Shown one piece after another: positions 26,672-37,675 of a stretch of DNA of 55,573 bases. Origin of the DNA: Burkholderiaceae bacterium (lineage in GTDB: Bacteria; Pseudomonadota; Gammaproteobacteria; Burkholderiales; Burkholderiaceae_D); contig JAMNXS010000011.1 of assembly GCA_023653025.1 (NCBI GenBank), positions 1-55,573 of the forward strand. The letters are read 5' to 3'. The notes beneath the pieces were generated by a model, which ran no database searches, was not told the origin of the DNA, and saw only the letters and a program-made list of their open reading frames with translations. A program made the translations under genes and the position numbers. Positions within the stretch are counted from its first letter, which is position 1. Each line of letters opens with the position of its first letter.

Positions 26672-27967
26672 TCAGCCCGCTGATTTCGCCGACATCACGC
26701 CGGCGACGGTGAGGAAAGATCCGAAGACCACAATTCTATCATTCTCGCCGGCATCCTCCCGCGCTGCTGCATACGCTGCTTCCGGTGTCGCGAAGCGGCG
26801 GATGCGGCGCTCGGCACCCTCGTCGTCGCGTGCCTCGATGCCGGCCCCGGCCAGCGCGACGGCCAGCATGTCGGCGCTGGCCGCCCGGTGCAGCGGCAGG
26901 TCGGTCAGGTACCAGTGGTCGATGCGGTCTTTCAAGTGCGACAGCACGCCGGCAATGTCCTTGTCGGCCATCGCTCCGAACACGGCCAGGGTGTACGGAT
27001 GGAAGCCCATGTTGTCCAGATTCTGCGCCAGCGTTGCGGCCGCATGCGGATTGTGCGCGACGTCGAGGATGACCGACGGCCGGCCCGGCAGCACCTGGAA
27101 GCGTGCCGGCAGTTCGACGAGAACGAGGCCGCTGCGCACTTCCTGCGCGCCGACCGGCAGGCGGTCGCGCAGCGCCTCGAGCGCCGCCAGCGCGGCGCTC
27201 GCGTTGAGCAACTGGTTCGCGCCGCGCAAGCTGGGGTAGGCGAGCGAATGGCGGCGCAGGCTGCGTCCGCCGTAGTTCCACTGCTGGCGGTCGCCGGCAT
27301 AGTTGAAGTCGCGGCCGAACAACCAGAGGTCGGCGCCGATCGCCTCCGCATGCGCGACCAGCGACGCGGGCGGCGACGGGTCGCTGCAGATCGCCGTACG
27401 GCCGGGGCGGTAGATGCCGGCCTTCTCGAAGCCGATTTCCTCACGCGTGTCGCCGAGATACTCCATGTGGTCCATGTCGACGCTGGTGACGATGGCGACA
27501 TCGGCATCGACGATATTGACTGCATCGAGCCGGCCGCCGAGGCCGACCTCGAGTATCACCGCATCGAGGCGCGCATCGGCGAACATCTTCAGGATGGCCA
27601 GCGTCGTGAACTCGAAATACGTGAGCGACTCGTCGCCACGCACGGCCTCGACCTGTGCGAAGGCCGCGCAGAAGGCGTCGTCGCCGGCCGGCACCCCAAG
27701 GATCCGGGCCCGCTCGTTGAAACGAAGGATGTGCGGCGACGTGTACAGGCCGACGCGGTAGCCGCCCTGCATCAGGATGGACTCGAGCATCGCGCAGGTC
27801 GAGCCCTTGCCGTTGGTACCGCCGACCGTGATGACCGGGCAATCGAATGCGAGGCCGAGACGGCGGGCCACGGCGGACACCCGGGCGAGTCCCATGTCGA
27901 TGGCCTTCGGATGCATCGATTCGAGCCGGGCAAGCCAGTGGGCGACAGAAGTTGGCAAGGTGTCCAT
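26672..27967 (-). CDS. folC: Dihydrofolate synthase / folylpolyglutamate synthase
   Basis: Adds glutamate to dihydropteroate and to folates, ATP-dependent Mur-ligase-like enzyme. The 431-residue protein has the P-loop GGTNGKGSTCAMLE (49-62), GLYTSPHILRFNERARI, the FEFTTLAILKMF segment, and DVAHNPHAAATLAQNL in the C-terminal domain. The position between accD and the SPOR gene is standard. accD ends in its own terminator about 100 nt upstream, so folC may have a separate promoter or depend on readthrough. Confidence 0.95.
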   Translation of the reverse strand: MDTLPTSVAHWLARLESMHPKAIDMGLARVSAVARRLGLAFDCPVITVGGTNGKGSTCAMLESILMQGGYRVGLYTSPHILRFNERARILGVPAGDDAFCAAFAQVEAVRGDESLTYFEFTTLAILKMFADARLDAVILEVGLGGRLDAVNIVDADVAIVTSVDMDHMEYLGDTREEIGFEKAGIYRPGRTAICSDPSPPASLVAHAEAIGADLWLFGRDFNYAGDRQQWNYGGRSLRRHSLAYPSLRGANQLLNASAALAALEALRDRLPVGAQEVRSGLVLVELPARFQVLPGRPSVILDVAHNPHAAATLAQNLDNMGFHPYTLAVFGAMADKDIAGVLSHLKDRIDHWYLTDLPLHRAASADMLAVALAGAGIEARDDEGAERRIRRFATPEAAYAAAREDAGENDRIVVFGSFLTVAGVMSAKSAG

Positions 27968-28070
27968 CAGGGAAGAATCGTGCGGATGCGCAGAGGGGAC
28001 GGCGCGGATTATACCCGTGCCGTCCGCATCAGTCGCTCATCGGAAATACAATGCGCGCCGGGCAGCGACG

Positions 28071-28099
28071 AAAAAAAACCCGGCGCGGCCGGCCGGGTT
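28071..28099 (-). terminator. Intrinsic terminator after accD
   Basis: An 8-bp stem AACCCGGC / GCCGGGTT around a short GC loop, followed on the minus strand by a run of six or more T residues (plus-strand A run at 28071-28078). It lies 35 nt after the accD stop. Confidence 0.85.
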
Positions 28100-28133
28100 C
28101 GATGGTCCGCGGGGCCGCGGTCCGGTCGGTCGC

Positions 28134-29006
<873 letters not shown>

Positions 29007-29127
29007 CGGGACTCGCTTTCGTTCTGGGGCGCAGCGCGCCGGATAAGCCGGGATTCTACTCGGTGCGAGGGGATCGGGCTAGATTGGGCTGTTGCCATAG
29101 TCACAATCCCGCCATCCCCGGAGCCTG

Positions 29128-29934
29128 TCAGCCAGCCACCTCGTCCATGGCGGTTCGGATCCCCGTCAGGAACCCGCTCACGGCCTCGATGGCATGCTCC
29201 TTCGGCGTGGTCTCGAGTTCCTGGATGATGCGGCTGCCGATCACGACTGCGTCCGACACCGACGCCACCGTCCTTGCCGTTTCCGCATCGCGGATGCCGA
29301 AGCCGACGCCGATCGGCAGCTTCACGTGTTTTCTGATGGCCGCGATCCGCTGCGACACCTCGGCGGTGTCGATATGGCCGGCGCCGGTCACGCCGCGCAG
29401 CGACACGTAATACGAAAAGCCGCTGCTGATCTGCGCGACCTGCTGTATGCGCTCTTCAGTCGAGGTCGGGGCGAGCAGGAAAATCAGGTCCATGTCCTGG
29501 GCCTTGAGTTTCTGCGCGAACTCGGCGGCTTCCTCGGGCGGGTAGTCGACCACGATGGCGCCATCGACGCCGGCCGCCTTCGCCTCGTTGACGAAGCGGT
29601 CGACGCCCATGCGCTCGATCGGATTCGCATAGCCCATCAGCACCACCGGCGTGTCGGGGTCCTGCTCACGGAAGGTGCGGACGGCCTGAAGGACATCCCG
29701 CATGCCGACGTTGAACTTCAGCGCGCGCTCGTTGGCGCGCTGGATGACGGGCCCCTCGGCCATCGGGTCCGAGAACGGCACGCCGAGCTCAAGAATGTCG
29801 ACGCCGCTGCTGACCATCGCGTGCATCAGCGGCACGGTCATGTCCGGCGCCGGATCGCCGGCGGTGATGAAGGTGATCAGCGCCTTCTTTTTTTGCGCTT
29901 GCAGGTCGGCGAAAGTTTTCTGGATGCGGGACAT
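29128..29934 (-). CDS. trpA: Tryptophan synthase alpha chain
   Basis: Cleaves indole-3-glycerol phosphate to indole, which is channelled to TrpB. The 268-residue TIM barrel has the catalytic E49 in [12 protein letters not shown] and ITAGDPAPD. At position 60, where Salmonella TrpA has the catalytic Asp (LADGP), this protein has Glu (MAEGP), a conservative change. It follows trpB with a 122-nt gap that holds a pair of family-1 repeats. Confidence 0.96.
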   Translation of the reverse strand: MSRIQKTFADLQAQKKKALITFITAGDPAPDMTVPLMHAMVSSGVDILELGVPFSDPMAEGPVIQRANERALKFNVGMRDVLQAVRTFREQDPDTPVVLMGYANPIERMGVDRFVNEAKAAGVDGAIVVDYPPEEAAEFAQKLKAQDMDLIFLLAPTSTEERIQQVAQISSGFSYYVSLRGVTGAGHIDTAEVSQRIAAIRKHVKLPIGVGFGIRDAETARTVASVSDAVVIGSRIIQELETTPKEHAIEAVSGFLTGIRTAMDEVAG

Positions 29935-29967
29935 GGGATGTTGGATTTGGGGTTGGGGCGGTGTGAC

Positions 29968-30046
29968 GGCGGGTTTCGCTTCGCTCTACCCGCCCTACAA
30001 CCAGAAGAGGAATCCATAGGGCAGGTAGAGCGAAGCGAAACCCGCC
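29968..30046. repeat. Family-1 palindromic repeat, inverted pair between trpB and trpA
   Basis: Copies at 29968-29998 and 30017-30046 face each other across 18 nt and can form one long stem-loop in the trp transcript. It starts 10 nt after the trpB stop. It may modulate expression or mRNA stability of trpA relative to trpB. Confidence 0.9.
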
Positions 30047-30056
30047 ATCCGCCGAA

Positions 30057-31289
30057 TCAATGCTTCGGCTGCGCGTGTTCCTTGTCGTACTCCTGCACCG
30101 TATGCATGTCCTTGTCGCCGCGGCCCGACAAATTCACCAGGATGGTCTTGTCCTTGGGCAGCGTCTTTGCGAACTTCAGCGCATACGCGATCGCGTGGCT
30201 GGTCTCGAGCGCGGGAATGATGCCTTCGATGCGGCAGCAGTCGTGGAACGCCCTGATCGCCTCGTCATCAGTGACGCTGACGTAGGCGGCGCGCTGCGAA
30301 TCCTTCAGCCACGCATGCTCGGGTCCGACGCCCGGGTAGTCGAGGCCGGCCGACACCGAATGCGTCTCGATGATCTGTCCGTTCTCGTCCTGCAGCAGAT
30401 AGGTGCGGTTACCGTGCAGCACGCCGGGCACGCCACCGGTCAGTGAGGCCGAGTGTTTGCCGGTGTCGATACCCTCGCCTGCCGCCTCTACGCCGATCAG
30501 CTTCACCTCGGGATAAGTAATGTACGGATGGAAGATGCCCATCGCATTCGAGCCGCCGCCGATGCAGGCCATCACGTAATCGGGCTGGCGACCCGTCATC
30601 ACCGGCATCTGCTCGATGCACTCCTGCCCGATCACGGACTGGAAGTCGCGCACCATCATCGGATACGGATGCGGGCCGGCGACGGTGCCGATGATGTAGA
30701 AGGTGTTTTCGACATTGGTGACCCAATCGCGCATGGCCTCGTTGAGCGCGTCCTTCAGCGTCTTAGAGCCGGACTCGACCGGCACGACGGTCGCGCCGAG
30801 CAGCTGCATCCGGTACACGTTCTGCACCTGGCGCTTGACGTCCTCGGCGCCCATGTAGACCACGCACTCGAGGCCGAAGCGCGCGCAGATGGTGGCCGTC
30901 GCCACGCCGTGCTGGCCGGCGCCTGTCTCGGCGATCACGCGCGGCTTGCCCATGCGCCTAGCCAGCAGCGCCTGCCCGATCACATTGTTGATCTTGTGCG
31001 CGCCGGTGTGGTTCAGGTCTTCGCGCTTGAAATAGATCTGCGCGCCGCCGTTCTCCGACGACCAGCGACGGGCATGATAAATCGGGCTCGGACGGCCGAC
31101 GAAATGGGCGAGTTCGTAGTGGAATTCGCGCAGGAACTCCGGATCGTTCTGGTAGCGCGCGTACTCGGCCTTCAGGCGCTCGAGCGCGAAGGTCAGGGTT
31201 TCGGAGACGAAGCTGCCGCCGTAGGGGCCGAAATGGCCGGAAGGATCGGGAAAATCGTAGGCGCCAACATGCGCGGGGTGGTGGTCCAT
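30057..31289 (-). CDS. trpB: Tryptophan synthase beta chain
   Basis: PLP enzyme that joins indole and serine to make tryptophan. The 410-residue protein carries the PLP lysine K99 in [10 protein letters not shown], the glycine loop [23 protein letters not shown] and the C-terminal [11 protein letters not shown]. Full length. It follows trpF by 21 nt; trpA follows after a repeat-bearing gap. Confidence 0.97.
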   Translation of the reverse strand: MDHHPAHVGAYDFPDPSGHFGPYGGSFVSETLTFALERLKAEYARYQNDPEFLREFHYELAHFVGRPSPIYHARRWSSENGGAQIYFKREDLNHTGAHKINNVIGQALLARRMGKPRVIAETGAGQHGVATATICARFGLECVVYMGAEDVKRQVQNVYRMQLLGATVVPVESGSKTLKDALNEAMRDWVTNVENTFYIIGTVAGPHPYPMMVRDFQSVIGQECIEQMPVMTGRQPDYVMACIGGGSNAMGIFHPYITYPEVKLIGVEAAGEGIDTGKHSASLTGGVPGVLHGNRTYLLQDENGQIIETHSVSAGLDYPGVGPEHAWLKDSQRAAYVSVTDDEAIRAFHDCCRIEGIIPALETSHAIAYALKFAKTLPKDKTILVNLSGRGDKDMHTVQEYDKEHAQPKH

Positions 31290-31310
31290 GGGTCTCTCCT
31301 CGGTGCTGCT

Positions 31311-31976
31311 CTATGACGCTTGGTCCGCTGCGCGGACCGCCGCAATGAAGGCGCGCATCAGCGCGCCGTCCTTGACGCCCTTCGCCGACTCGATGCCGCT
31401 GCTGACATCGACGGCGTGCGGGCGCACCCGACGCACGGCGTCAGTCACATTTTGCGCGTTCAAGCCACCACTCAAAGCGGCCCGACGCGCGATATCTGCG
31501 GGAATGAGAGACCAATCGAATACCTTTCCGGTGCCACCGTACGCATCGCTCCAGGTGTCGAGCAGCGGCCCGGAAAACAAGGGGCTGCACGCACGGTACT
31601 GGCGATCGAATTCTAACAAATCTGCGGCCGTTGTCTGCGGTCTGACCCTGAGCGCGCGCATGAAGGGCAGGCGCACCGTCTGCGCTATGGCGGCGCACTG
31701 CGCCGGCGTCTCGTCTCCATGGAATTGCAGCATCGTCAACGGTGCGGCCGCCAGCACCTCCTGCACTTGCTCCGGCGTCGGGTTGACGAACAGGCCGACG
31801 GCCGTGACATAGGCGGGCAATTGGGCTAGCAGGCGACCGGCCTGCCCGGGCGCCACATGGCGCGGCGACGGCGGGTAGAACACCAGGCCAATCGCGTCGG
31901 CGCCGGCATCGACGGCTGTGGCCACGTCCTCGGGACGGGACAGGCCGCACAGCTTGATTCGGGTACGTGGCTTCAT
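31311..31976 (-). CDS. trpF: Phosphoribosylanthranilate isomerase
   Basis: TIM-barrel enzyme of tryptophan synthesis. The 221-residue protein shows the family N-terminus RIKLCGLSRPEDV with the catalytic Cys10, GLVFYPPSPRHV, and the phosphate-binding LSGGLNAQNV near the end. It lies 6 nt after truA and 21 nt before trpB, in the fimV-truA-trpF-trpB-trpA series common in Burkholderiales. Confidence 0.96.
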   Translation of the reverse strand: MKPRTRIKLCGLSRPEDVATAVDAGADAIGLVFYPPSPRHVAPGQAGRLLAQLPAYVTAVGLFVNPTPEQVQEVLAAAPLTMLQFHGDETPAQCAAIAQTVRLPFMRALRVRPQTTAADLLEFDRQYRACSPLFSGPLLDTWSDAYGGTGKVFDWSLIPADIARRAALSGGLNAQNVTDAVRRVRPHAVDVSSGIESAKGVKDGALMRAFIAAVRAADQAS

Positions 31977-31982
31977 CGTTGA

Positions 31983-32774
31983 TCAGAAAAACGGCAGGCT
32001 GTCCTGCGCCTCGGGCAGGCCCCAGCGCGCATCGTAGTCGACTTTCGCCAGATACAGGCCGTCCGGGCAGAAAGTCGGCGCGGCCAGCTCGCGATTGCGG
32101 CCGGCCAGCAGTTCGGCGATCCAGCCGGCCGGCCGGTTGCCGCTGCCGACCTGGATCAGTGAGCCGACGATGTTGCGCACCATGTGGTGCAGGAAGGCGT
32201 TCGCGCGCAGCGTGACGACCACCAGATCGCCGCGCCGGCGCACATCGATCGCGTGCAGCTGCCGCACCGGCGACAGCGCCTGGCATTCGGCCGCGCGGAA
32301 CGCGGAAAAGTCATGTTCGCCGACCAGTGCCTGCGCCGCCGCCTGCATCGCCTCGGCCGCCAGCGGACGGAACACCCAGCCGGCACGGCCCTGCCACAGC
32401 GGCGAGCGCACCGGATGGTTATAGATGACGTAGTGATAAGTGCGCGCGGTGGCCGAAAACCGCGCATGGAAGCCGGCGTCGCCGCCTTCGACCTCGGCCG
32501 CCCAGCGCACCGCGACCGAGGGCGGCAGGAAGGCATTCACGCCGCGCACCCACGAGAATGACTCGCGGCTGGCGTCAGTATCGAAGTGCACCACCTGCCC
32601 GATGGCGTGCACGCCCGCGTCGGTGCGGCCCGCGCAGGTCGTCGCCAGCGGCGTCTGGCAGAACTTGTCCAGCGCGGCCTCGAGCGTGTCCTGCACGGTC
32701 TGCCGGTGCGGCTGCGTCTGCCAGCCTTGCCACGGTGTTCCGTCGTAGTGGAGGCCGAGGGCGATGCGTTTCAA
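31983..32774 (-). CDS. truA: tRNA pseudouridine(38-40) synthase
   Basis: Modifies uridines 38-40 in the anticodon arm of many tRNAs. Homology starts at [18 protein letters not shown], so I propose the TTG at 32774 as start (263 residues). A longer frame begins at 32855 but its first 27 residues come from a palindromic repeat ([10 protein letters not shown]) and a Pro-rich stretch. No good ribosome site precedes the TTG, so the start is unsure. The catalytic D52 is in [14 protein letters not shown]. It follows fimV on the same strand. Confidence 0.92.
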   Translation of the reverse strand: MKRIALGLHYDGTPWQGWQTQPHRQTVQDTLEAALDKFCQTPLATTCAGRTDAGVHAIGQVVHFDTDASRESFSWVRGVNAFLPPSVAVRWAAEVEGGDAGFHARFSATARTYHYVIYNHPVRSPLWQGRAGWVFRPLAAEAMQAAAQALVGEHDFSAFRAAECQALSPVRQLHAIDVRRRGDLVVVTLRANAFLHHMVRNIVGSLIQVGSGNRPAGWIAELLAGRNRELAAPTFCPDGLYLAKVDYDARWGLPEAQDSLPFF

Positions 32775-32811
32775 GGGATGCGGGTCGGGTGCGGTGGGTA
32801 GTTGAGGAATC

Positions 32812-32849
32812 GGCGGATTGAGCGAAAACGAAGTTTCGCCAAACCCGCC
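32812..32849. repeat. Degenerate palindromic element between fimV and truA
   Basis: GGCGGATTGAGCGAAAACGA followed by AGTTTCGCCAAACCCGCC has complementary GGCGG/CCGCC ends and a GCGAAA-type core like family 1, but is longer and rearranged. It overlaps the N-terminal extension of the truA reading frame. Confidence 0.6.
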
Positions 32850-32873
32850 AGCCAAAGTCAGCAGCCCGCGATT

Positions 32874-35117
32874 TTACGCGAGTTGCCTGAGCAGAGACTG
32901 AGCCCGCGACGACAACTCCGGATCGTGCGCCGCCAACACCTCGTTCAGCAGTTCGCGCGCACCTTCGTTGTCGCCGATTTCGCGGCAGGCGAGCGCGAGG
33001 TCGAGCTTGGTCGTCAGCGCCGCCGCGTCCGGCCGGTCGTCGAGCCGGGGCTCGATTCGGGGCAAGGCCGGGGCCCGGGCCGGGCCCTCCTCCAGCTTAG
33101 ACTTCGGCGCCCCAATGCCGGACAGGCCGAAATCCAGCGGCCCAGGCGCGGACGGCTCGCTCATCGCCGCCGGCGCGGACGGATGATAATCGCGGCGACG
33201 CTCATCAAGCAGGCCTTCGAGCTTGAGCTGGAAATCCGCAACCGGCGAGACGGCAGGCGGCGCTGGCGGGTCGTTGGGCTTCGGTGCCATCGCTGCCATC
33301 GGCGACATCGCTGCCGGCGCGGTCACGGGCTGCGGCGGTGCGCCGAACAGGCGATTGCCCGGGTCGAACAACTGGCCCAGGCGCGCGGCCTGCGCCCAGT
33401 CCTCGCCCTGCCCATGGGTCAAGACGCGCAGTTCGGCCGCCACCGTGCCGAACTTTGGCTTGTCCTGGCGCGCCGCATAGATCTCGAGCAGTTTCAAGCG
33501 CAGCGCGTGCCGTTCCGGATGCGCGCGCAGCGCATCGAGCAGAATCTCCTCGGCTTGCGCATCGCGGCCGTAGGCTATGTACACGTCGGCCTCGGCCACG
33601 GCATCGACTTCGTTGGCATCGATCTGGCTGACCGATGGGACGAAATTCGAATGGAAGGCGCTGTGGGCCGTATCGACGTGCCGACCGCCGGCTTCGGCGA
33701 TGACGGTCTGCGCAACCGTGGTGTCCGATGCCGGCACCTGCCTGCCGGCCGCGCGGCGGCGGCGCCAGACCAGCCAGCCGAGAAGCGGCAGCAGCAGCAG
33801 GCCGCCGATGCCGGACAGCAGGCGCGGATCGTCCGGCAACCGGAAGCCGCCAGCGTCGCCGGTGACGAGGTCGGGTGCGGTCGCCGGCGCCGCTACTGCC
33901 GGCGGAGCGGCAGGCACGGCTTCGGCGGCGCGCTGCTGCGCGTCGGCCAGGCCCCGATTCTGCAGCGCCATCAACTGCTGCATGTCGGCGATGCTTTTTT
34001 CGAGTGCGGCGATGCGCGCGTTGGCGTCGGCCAGCGCCTTGTCGGCCGCGATCTGGTCGAGGGCGTCGGCGGCCATGGGCCCGGCGGCGCTCGGTTCGCC
34101 GCCGCCGGGAGCAGACAACGTTAGCTTGTCCTGTGCGGAGGCGGTCGAGCGCGGTTCGGCGATCTGCACGCCGACCCGACCGCCGCTGCTGCGGTTGCCC
34201 GGCGGCTCCGGCGGCGCCGGAGCGCCGGCCGAATGCGCGCCCGCGCGCTCGGCGAGCGCCCTCTGGTAGCGCAGGAAATCAGCGGTCTGGACGCGCAAGC
34301 TGCGCCGCGCCGTGGCGGGATCGACCGCGCGCATTGCATCCGCATCCGGGATGCTGAGCACGCTGCCGCTCCGGACCCGATTGATGTTGCGACCGACAAA
34401 GGCCTCGGGATTGGCAGCCTGCAGTGCGACCAGCACCTGCTCGAGCCGCACGCCGTCGGGCTGCACGGCTGCGCCGATGGCGGCCATCGACTGCCCTTTG
34501 CGGACGACGACCGTTGCCGGAGCCGGCCGCGACGAAGGGTCCAAAGCCGGTCCCGGAGCGGAAGCAGCAGCAGCCGGTGGCGGCGCGGCGGCCTCGGGTG
34601 CAGCGGTGGCTCCGGCTGCCTGTACCACAGGCTCGGCAGCCGGCGCGGCTGGTACCGGCGGTGTTACGGCGGCGGCCGCACGGTCGGCCGGCGTCTCGAC
34701 GGCCGGCGGATCGATCAGCAGCGCATACTGCCGCACCAGCCGCGAGCCGTTCGTGCTGATCTCGATCAGCAGCGTGACGAAGGGATCATTGACCGGCAGC
34801 TCGGATGTAACGCGGATCAGGGTGCGGCCGGCGCGCCTATCGACCGACACGCGCATCGAGCGGACCACGGCGGTGTAATCGAGGCCGGCTTCGGCGAACA
34901 GGTCGGCCGGAGCAATGCGGACGGCAAGGGAATCGGCTTCCGCTGCGGACAAGGCCGCAAACTCGATGTCAGCATCCAGCCGCTGGCCGAGGAACGAACG
35001 GACGTTTGCATCGCCCAAGGCAGCCGCGCCGGCCACGACCGGCACCGACAGAGCGCCGCACAAGGCGGCGCGAATCAGGAATCGACCGAGGAGAGAGGAG
35101 CGCAGCGCGGAAAACAT
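32874..35117 (-). CDS. fimV: FimV-type pilus/motility assembly protein
   Basis: Inner-membrane protein with periplasmic LysM, involved in type IV pilus assembly, polarity and motility in related bacteria. The 747 residues show, in order: signal-like segment (1-31), the FimV N-terminal domain (about 33-140, LGDANVRSFLGQRLDADIEF), Ala/Pro linker, LysM-like region (about 200-255, VVVRKGQSMAAIGAAVQ), coiled coil (about 350-390), transmembrane helix (about 432-448, LLSGIGGLLLLPLLGWLVW), cytoplasmic TPR-like part (about 505-570) and the conserved C-terminal FimV domain (about 685-747, TKLDLALACREIGDNEGAREL). No other pilus gene is in the window. Confidence 0.92.
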   Translation of the reverse strand: MFSALRSSLLGRFLIRAALCGALSVPVVAGAAALGDANVRSFLGQRLDADIEFAALSAAEADSLAVRIAPADLFAEAGLDYTAVVRSMRVSVDRRAGRTLIRVTSELPVNDPFVTLLIEISTNGSRLVRQYALLIDPPAVETPADRAAAAVTPPVPAAPAAEPVVQAAGATAAPEAAAPPPAAAASAPGPALDPSSRPAPATVVVRKGQSMAAIGAAVQPDGVRLEQVLVALQAANPEAFVGRNINRVRSGSVLSIPDADAMRAVDPATARRSLRVQTADFLRYQRALAERAGAHSAGAPAPPEPPGNRSSGGRVGVQIAEPRSTASAQDKLTLSAPGGGEPSAAGPMAADALDQIAADKALADANARIAALEKSIADMQQLMALQNRGLADAQQRAAEAVPAAPPAVAAPATAPDLVTGDAGGFRLPDDPRLLSGIGGLLLLPLLGWLVWRRRRAAGRQVPASDTTVAQTVIAEAGGRHVDTAHSAFHSNFVPSVSQIDANEVDAVAEADVYIAYGRDAQAEEILLDALRAHPERHALRLKLLEIYAARQDKPKFGTVAAELRVLTHGQGEDWAQAARLGQLFDPGNRLFGAPPQPVTAPAAMSPMAAMAPKPNDPPAPPAVSPVADFQLKLEGLLDERRRDYHPSAPAAMSEPSAPGPLDFGLSGIGAPKSKLEEGPARAPALPRIEPRLDDRPDAAALTTKLDLALACREIGDNEGARELLNEVLAAHDPELSSRAQSLLRQLA

Positions 35118-35258
35118 CGCGTGACCTTAACACTGCGGCCAAAGCCGCCGCAAGCGATGCCCTTGCGCCTTGTCAACAAACAACGGCCGGATGTCCGTTG
35201 GCCGCCGGAAAGCAGCCTTTCGGTTGTAACGTAACAACGCCCGCCGTGAGCGGCCAGC

Positions 35259-36392
35259 TCAGTCCAGCACGATGCGCAGCATGCGGCGCAGCGGCTCAGC
35301 GGCGCCCCACAGCAGCTGGTCGCCGACGGTGAAGGCCGACAGGTACTCGCCGCCCATCTGCATCTTGCGCACGCGGCCGACGGGAATGGTCAGCTTGCCG
35401 GTCGTGGCGGCCGGCGTCAGGTCATGCATCGATGCCTCGCGCGTATTGGGGACGAATTTGACCCACTCGTTATCGCTGACGATGATGTCGTTGATCTCGT
35501 CGAGCGGAACGTCCTTCTTCAGCTTGATCGTCAGCGACTGCGAATGGCAGCGCATCGCGCCGATCCGCACGCACAGGCCGTCGACCGGGATGGCCGGCTT
35601 CGCAGCCGCGCCGAAGGCGTCGCCGCGGCCGAGGATCTTGTTGGTCTCCGCGCCGCCCTTCCACTCTTCCTTCGACTGGCCATTGCCGAGGTCCTTGTCG
35701 ATCCACGGGATCAGGTTGCCGCCGAGCGGCACGCCGAACTGCCGGGTCTCGTCGGCCGTGAATGCGAGCTGCCGGCCCAGCACCTTGCGATCGATCTCGA
35801 GGATGGCCGAGGCCGGGTCGTCGAGCAGCGTCTTCACCTCGGCATGGATGCTGCCGAATTGCGTGAGCAGCTCCCGCATGTGCTGCGCGCCGCCGCCGGA
35901 GGCCGCCTGGTAGGTCATCGAGGTCATCCATTCGACCAGGTCGTGCTTGAATAGGCCGCCCAGCCCCATCAGCATGCACGACACCGTGCAGTTGCCGCCG
36001 ATGAAGTTCTTCACGCCCTTGGTCAGCGCACTTTTGATCACGTCGAGGTTGACCGGATCGAGGACGATGACTGCATCGTCCTTCATGCGCAGCGTGGAAG
36101 CCGCGTCGATCCAGTAGCCGTTCCAGCCGGCCGCGCGCAGCTTCGGATAAATCTCGGTCGTGTAGTCGCCGCCCTGGCAGGTGAGGATGATGTCGCATTT
36201 TCTCAGCGCATCGATGTCGTTGGCATCCTTCAGCGATGCTTCGTTTTTCGCCATCGCCGGGGCCTTGCCGCCGGCATTCGACGTCGAAAAAAATACCGGT
36301 TCGATGTGCGCGAAGTCGTTCTCTTCCCGCATGCGCTGCATCAGGACCGAACCGACCATGCCGCGCCAACCTACCAGACCCACGAGTTTCAT
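35259..36392 (-). CDS. asd: Aspartate-semialdehyde dehydrogenase
   Basis: NADPH-dependent reduction of aspartyl phosphate, branch point to Lys, Met, Thr and diaminopimelate. Two ATGs are adjacent; the one at 36392 has AAGGA at optimal distance ([15 protein letters not shown]), giving 377 residues. The active-site C135 is in [17 protein letters not shown]. The longer Gram-negative type with [15 protein letters not shown] is seen. It lies between leuB and fimV; the gap to leuB contains palindromic repeats. Confidence 0.97.
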   Translation of the reverse strand: MKLVGLVGWRGMVGSVLMQRMREENDFAHIEPVFFSTSNAGGKAPAMAKNEASLKDANDIDALRKCDIILTCQGGDYTTEIYPKLRAAGWNGYWIDAASTLRMKDDAVIVLDPVNLDVIKSALTKGVKNFIGGNCTVSCMLMGLGGLFKHDLVEWMTSMTYQAASGGGAQHMRELLTQFGSIHAEVKTLLDDPASAILEIDRKVLGRQLAFTADETRQFGVPLGGNLIPWIDKDLGNGQSKEEWKGGAETNKILGRGDAFGAAAKPAIPVDGLCVRIGAMRCHSQSLTIKLKKDVPLDEINDIIVSDNEWVKFVPNTREASMHDLTPAATTGKLTIPVGRVRKMQMGGEYLSAFTVGDQLLWGAAEPLRRMLRIVLD

Positions 36393-36417
36393 TTGCATTC
36401 CTTGAAGGTAGAAACGC

Positions 36418-36573
36418 GGCGGATTTCGCCTTCGGCTCTATCCGCCCTACGCCCTTGATTTGCGTCTTACGTTGATGACCGAAACGCAGCAGGTTCCGCT
36501 GCGCTCACCCCGCCCGACGGACCTGCAATGCTTGTCCGATCCGTAGGGTGGATAGAGCGAAGCGAAATCCACC
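36418..36573. repeat. Family-1 palindromic repeats between leuB and asd
   Basis: A copy at 36418-36450 (GGCGGATTTCGCCTTCGGCT...) and an oppositely oriented copy at 36543-36573 (GTAGGGTGGATAGAGCGAAG...) flank a degenerate piece around 36488-36519. The ends have changed together (GGCGGAT/ATCCGCC versus GGTGGAT/ATCCACC), keeping the palindrome. They occupy almost the whole 193-nt gap. Confidence 0.85.
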
Positions 36574-36585
36574 GATCCGGTCGAA

Positions 36586-37656
36586 TTACGCCAGCGCCCT
36601 CACCACCGCCTCGCCCATCTCCGCCGTGCCGACCCGGGTCGTGCCTGCTTCGAAGATGTCCGGTGTGCGCAAGCCCTGCGACAGCACTTTCTTGACCGCG
36701 TTCTCGATGCGGTCGGCTTCGGCGGGCAGGTTGAGCGAGAAGCGCAGCATCATCGCGGCCGACAGGATGGTCGCCAGCGGGTTGGCAATGCCCTTGCCCG
36801 CAATGTCCGGGGCGGAGCCGTGCGAGGGCTCGTACAGGCCCTTGTTGTTCGCGTCGAGCGACGCCGACGGCAGCATGCCGATCGAGCCGGTCAGCATCGC
36901 CGCCGCGTCGGACAGAATGTCGCCGAACATGTTCCCGGTGACGATCACGTCAAATTTTTTCGGCGCGCGCACCAGTTGCATCGCCGCGTTGTCGACATAC
37001 ATGTGATCGAGCTCGACGTCCGGATAATCTTTCGACACGTCGATCATGATGTCCTTCCAAAACTGGAAAGTCTCGAGCACGTTGGCCTTGTCGACAGAGG
37101 TCAGGCGCTTGCCGCGCTTGCGCGCGGCCTGGAAGGCGACATGGGCAATGCGGCGGATCTCGGGCTCCGAGTAGCGCATCGTGTCGAAGCCTTCGCGCGC
37201 GCCCTTGAACGGGCCGTCCGGCGCCTCGCGCAAGCCGCGCGGCTGGCCGAAGTAGATGTCGCCGTTCAGTTCGCGCACGATCAGGATGTCGAGGCCGGAA
37301 ACCACCTCGGGCTTGAGCGTCGATGCGCCGACCAGTTCCGGGTACAGGATCGCCGGACGGAAATTGGCGAACAGCGTCAGCTCCTTGCGCAGGCCGAGAA
37401 TAGCCTGTTCGGGACGCAGCGCGCGCTCGAGCGCATCGTACTTCCAGTCGCCGACGGCGCCGAACAGGATGGCATCGGCCTCCTTCGCCAGCTTCAGCGT
37501 GCCGTCGGGCAGCGGATGGCCGTGCGCCTCGTAGCCTGCGCCGCCGACCGGCGCGGTTTCCGTCTCGAACTTCTGGCCAAGCGCATTCAGGACCTTGACG
37601 GCCTGTTCGACGATCTCGGCGCCAATGCCGTCACCCGGCAGGATTGCGATTTTCAT
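36586..37656 (-). CDS. leuB: 3-isopropylmalate dehydrogenase
   Basis: NAD-dependent oxidative decarboxylation, third step of leucine synthesis. I chose ATG at 37656 ([16 protein letters not shown]); the frame extends upstream into the leuD end and is discarded. The 356-residue protein has [29 protein letters not shown], and the NAD/adenine site [18 protein letters not shown]. It starts 19 nt after leuD in the leuC-D-B order. Confidence 0.97.
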   Translation of the reverse strand: MKIAILPGDGIGAEIVEQAVKVLNALGQKFETETAPVGGAGYEAHGHPLPDGTLKLAKEADAILFGAVGDWKYDALERALRPEQAILGLRKELTLFANFRPAILYPELVGASTLKPEVVSGLDILIVRELNGDIYFGQPRGLREAPDGPFKGAREGFDTMRYSEPEIRRIAHVAFQAARKRGKRLTSVDKANVLETFQFWKDIMIDVSKDYPDVELDHMYVDNAAMQLVRAPKKFDVIVTGNMFGDILSDAAAMLTGSIGMLPSASLDANNKGLYEPSHGSAPDIAGKGIANPLATILSAAMMLRFSLNLPAEADRIENAVKKVLSQGLRTPDIFEAGTTRVGTAEMGEAVVRALA

Positions 37657-37675
37657 GGGCGTGAAAAAATGGGAA

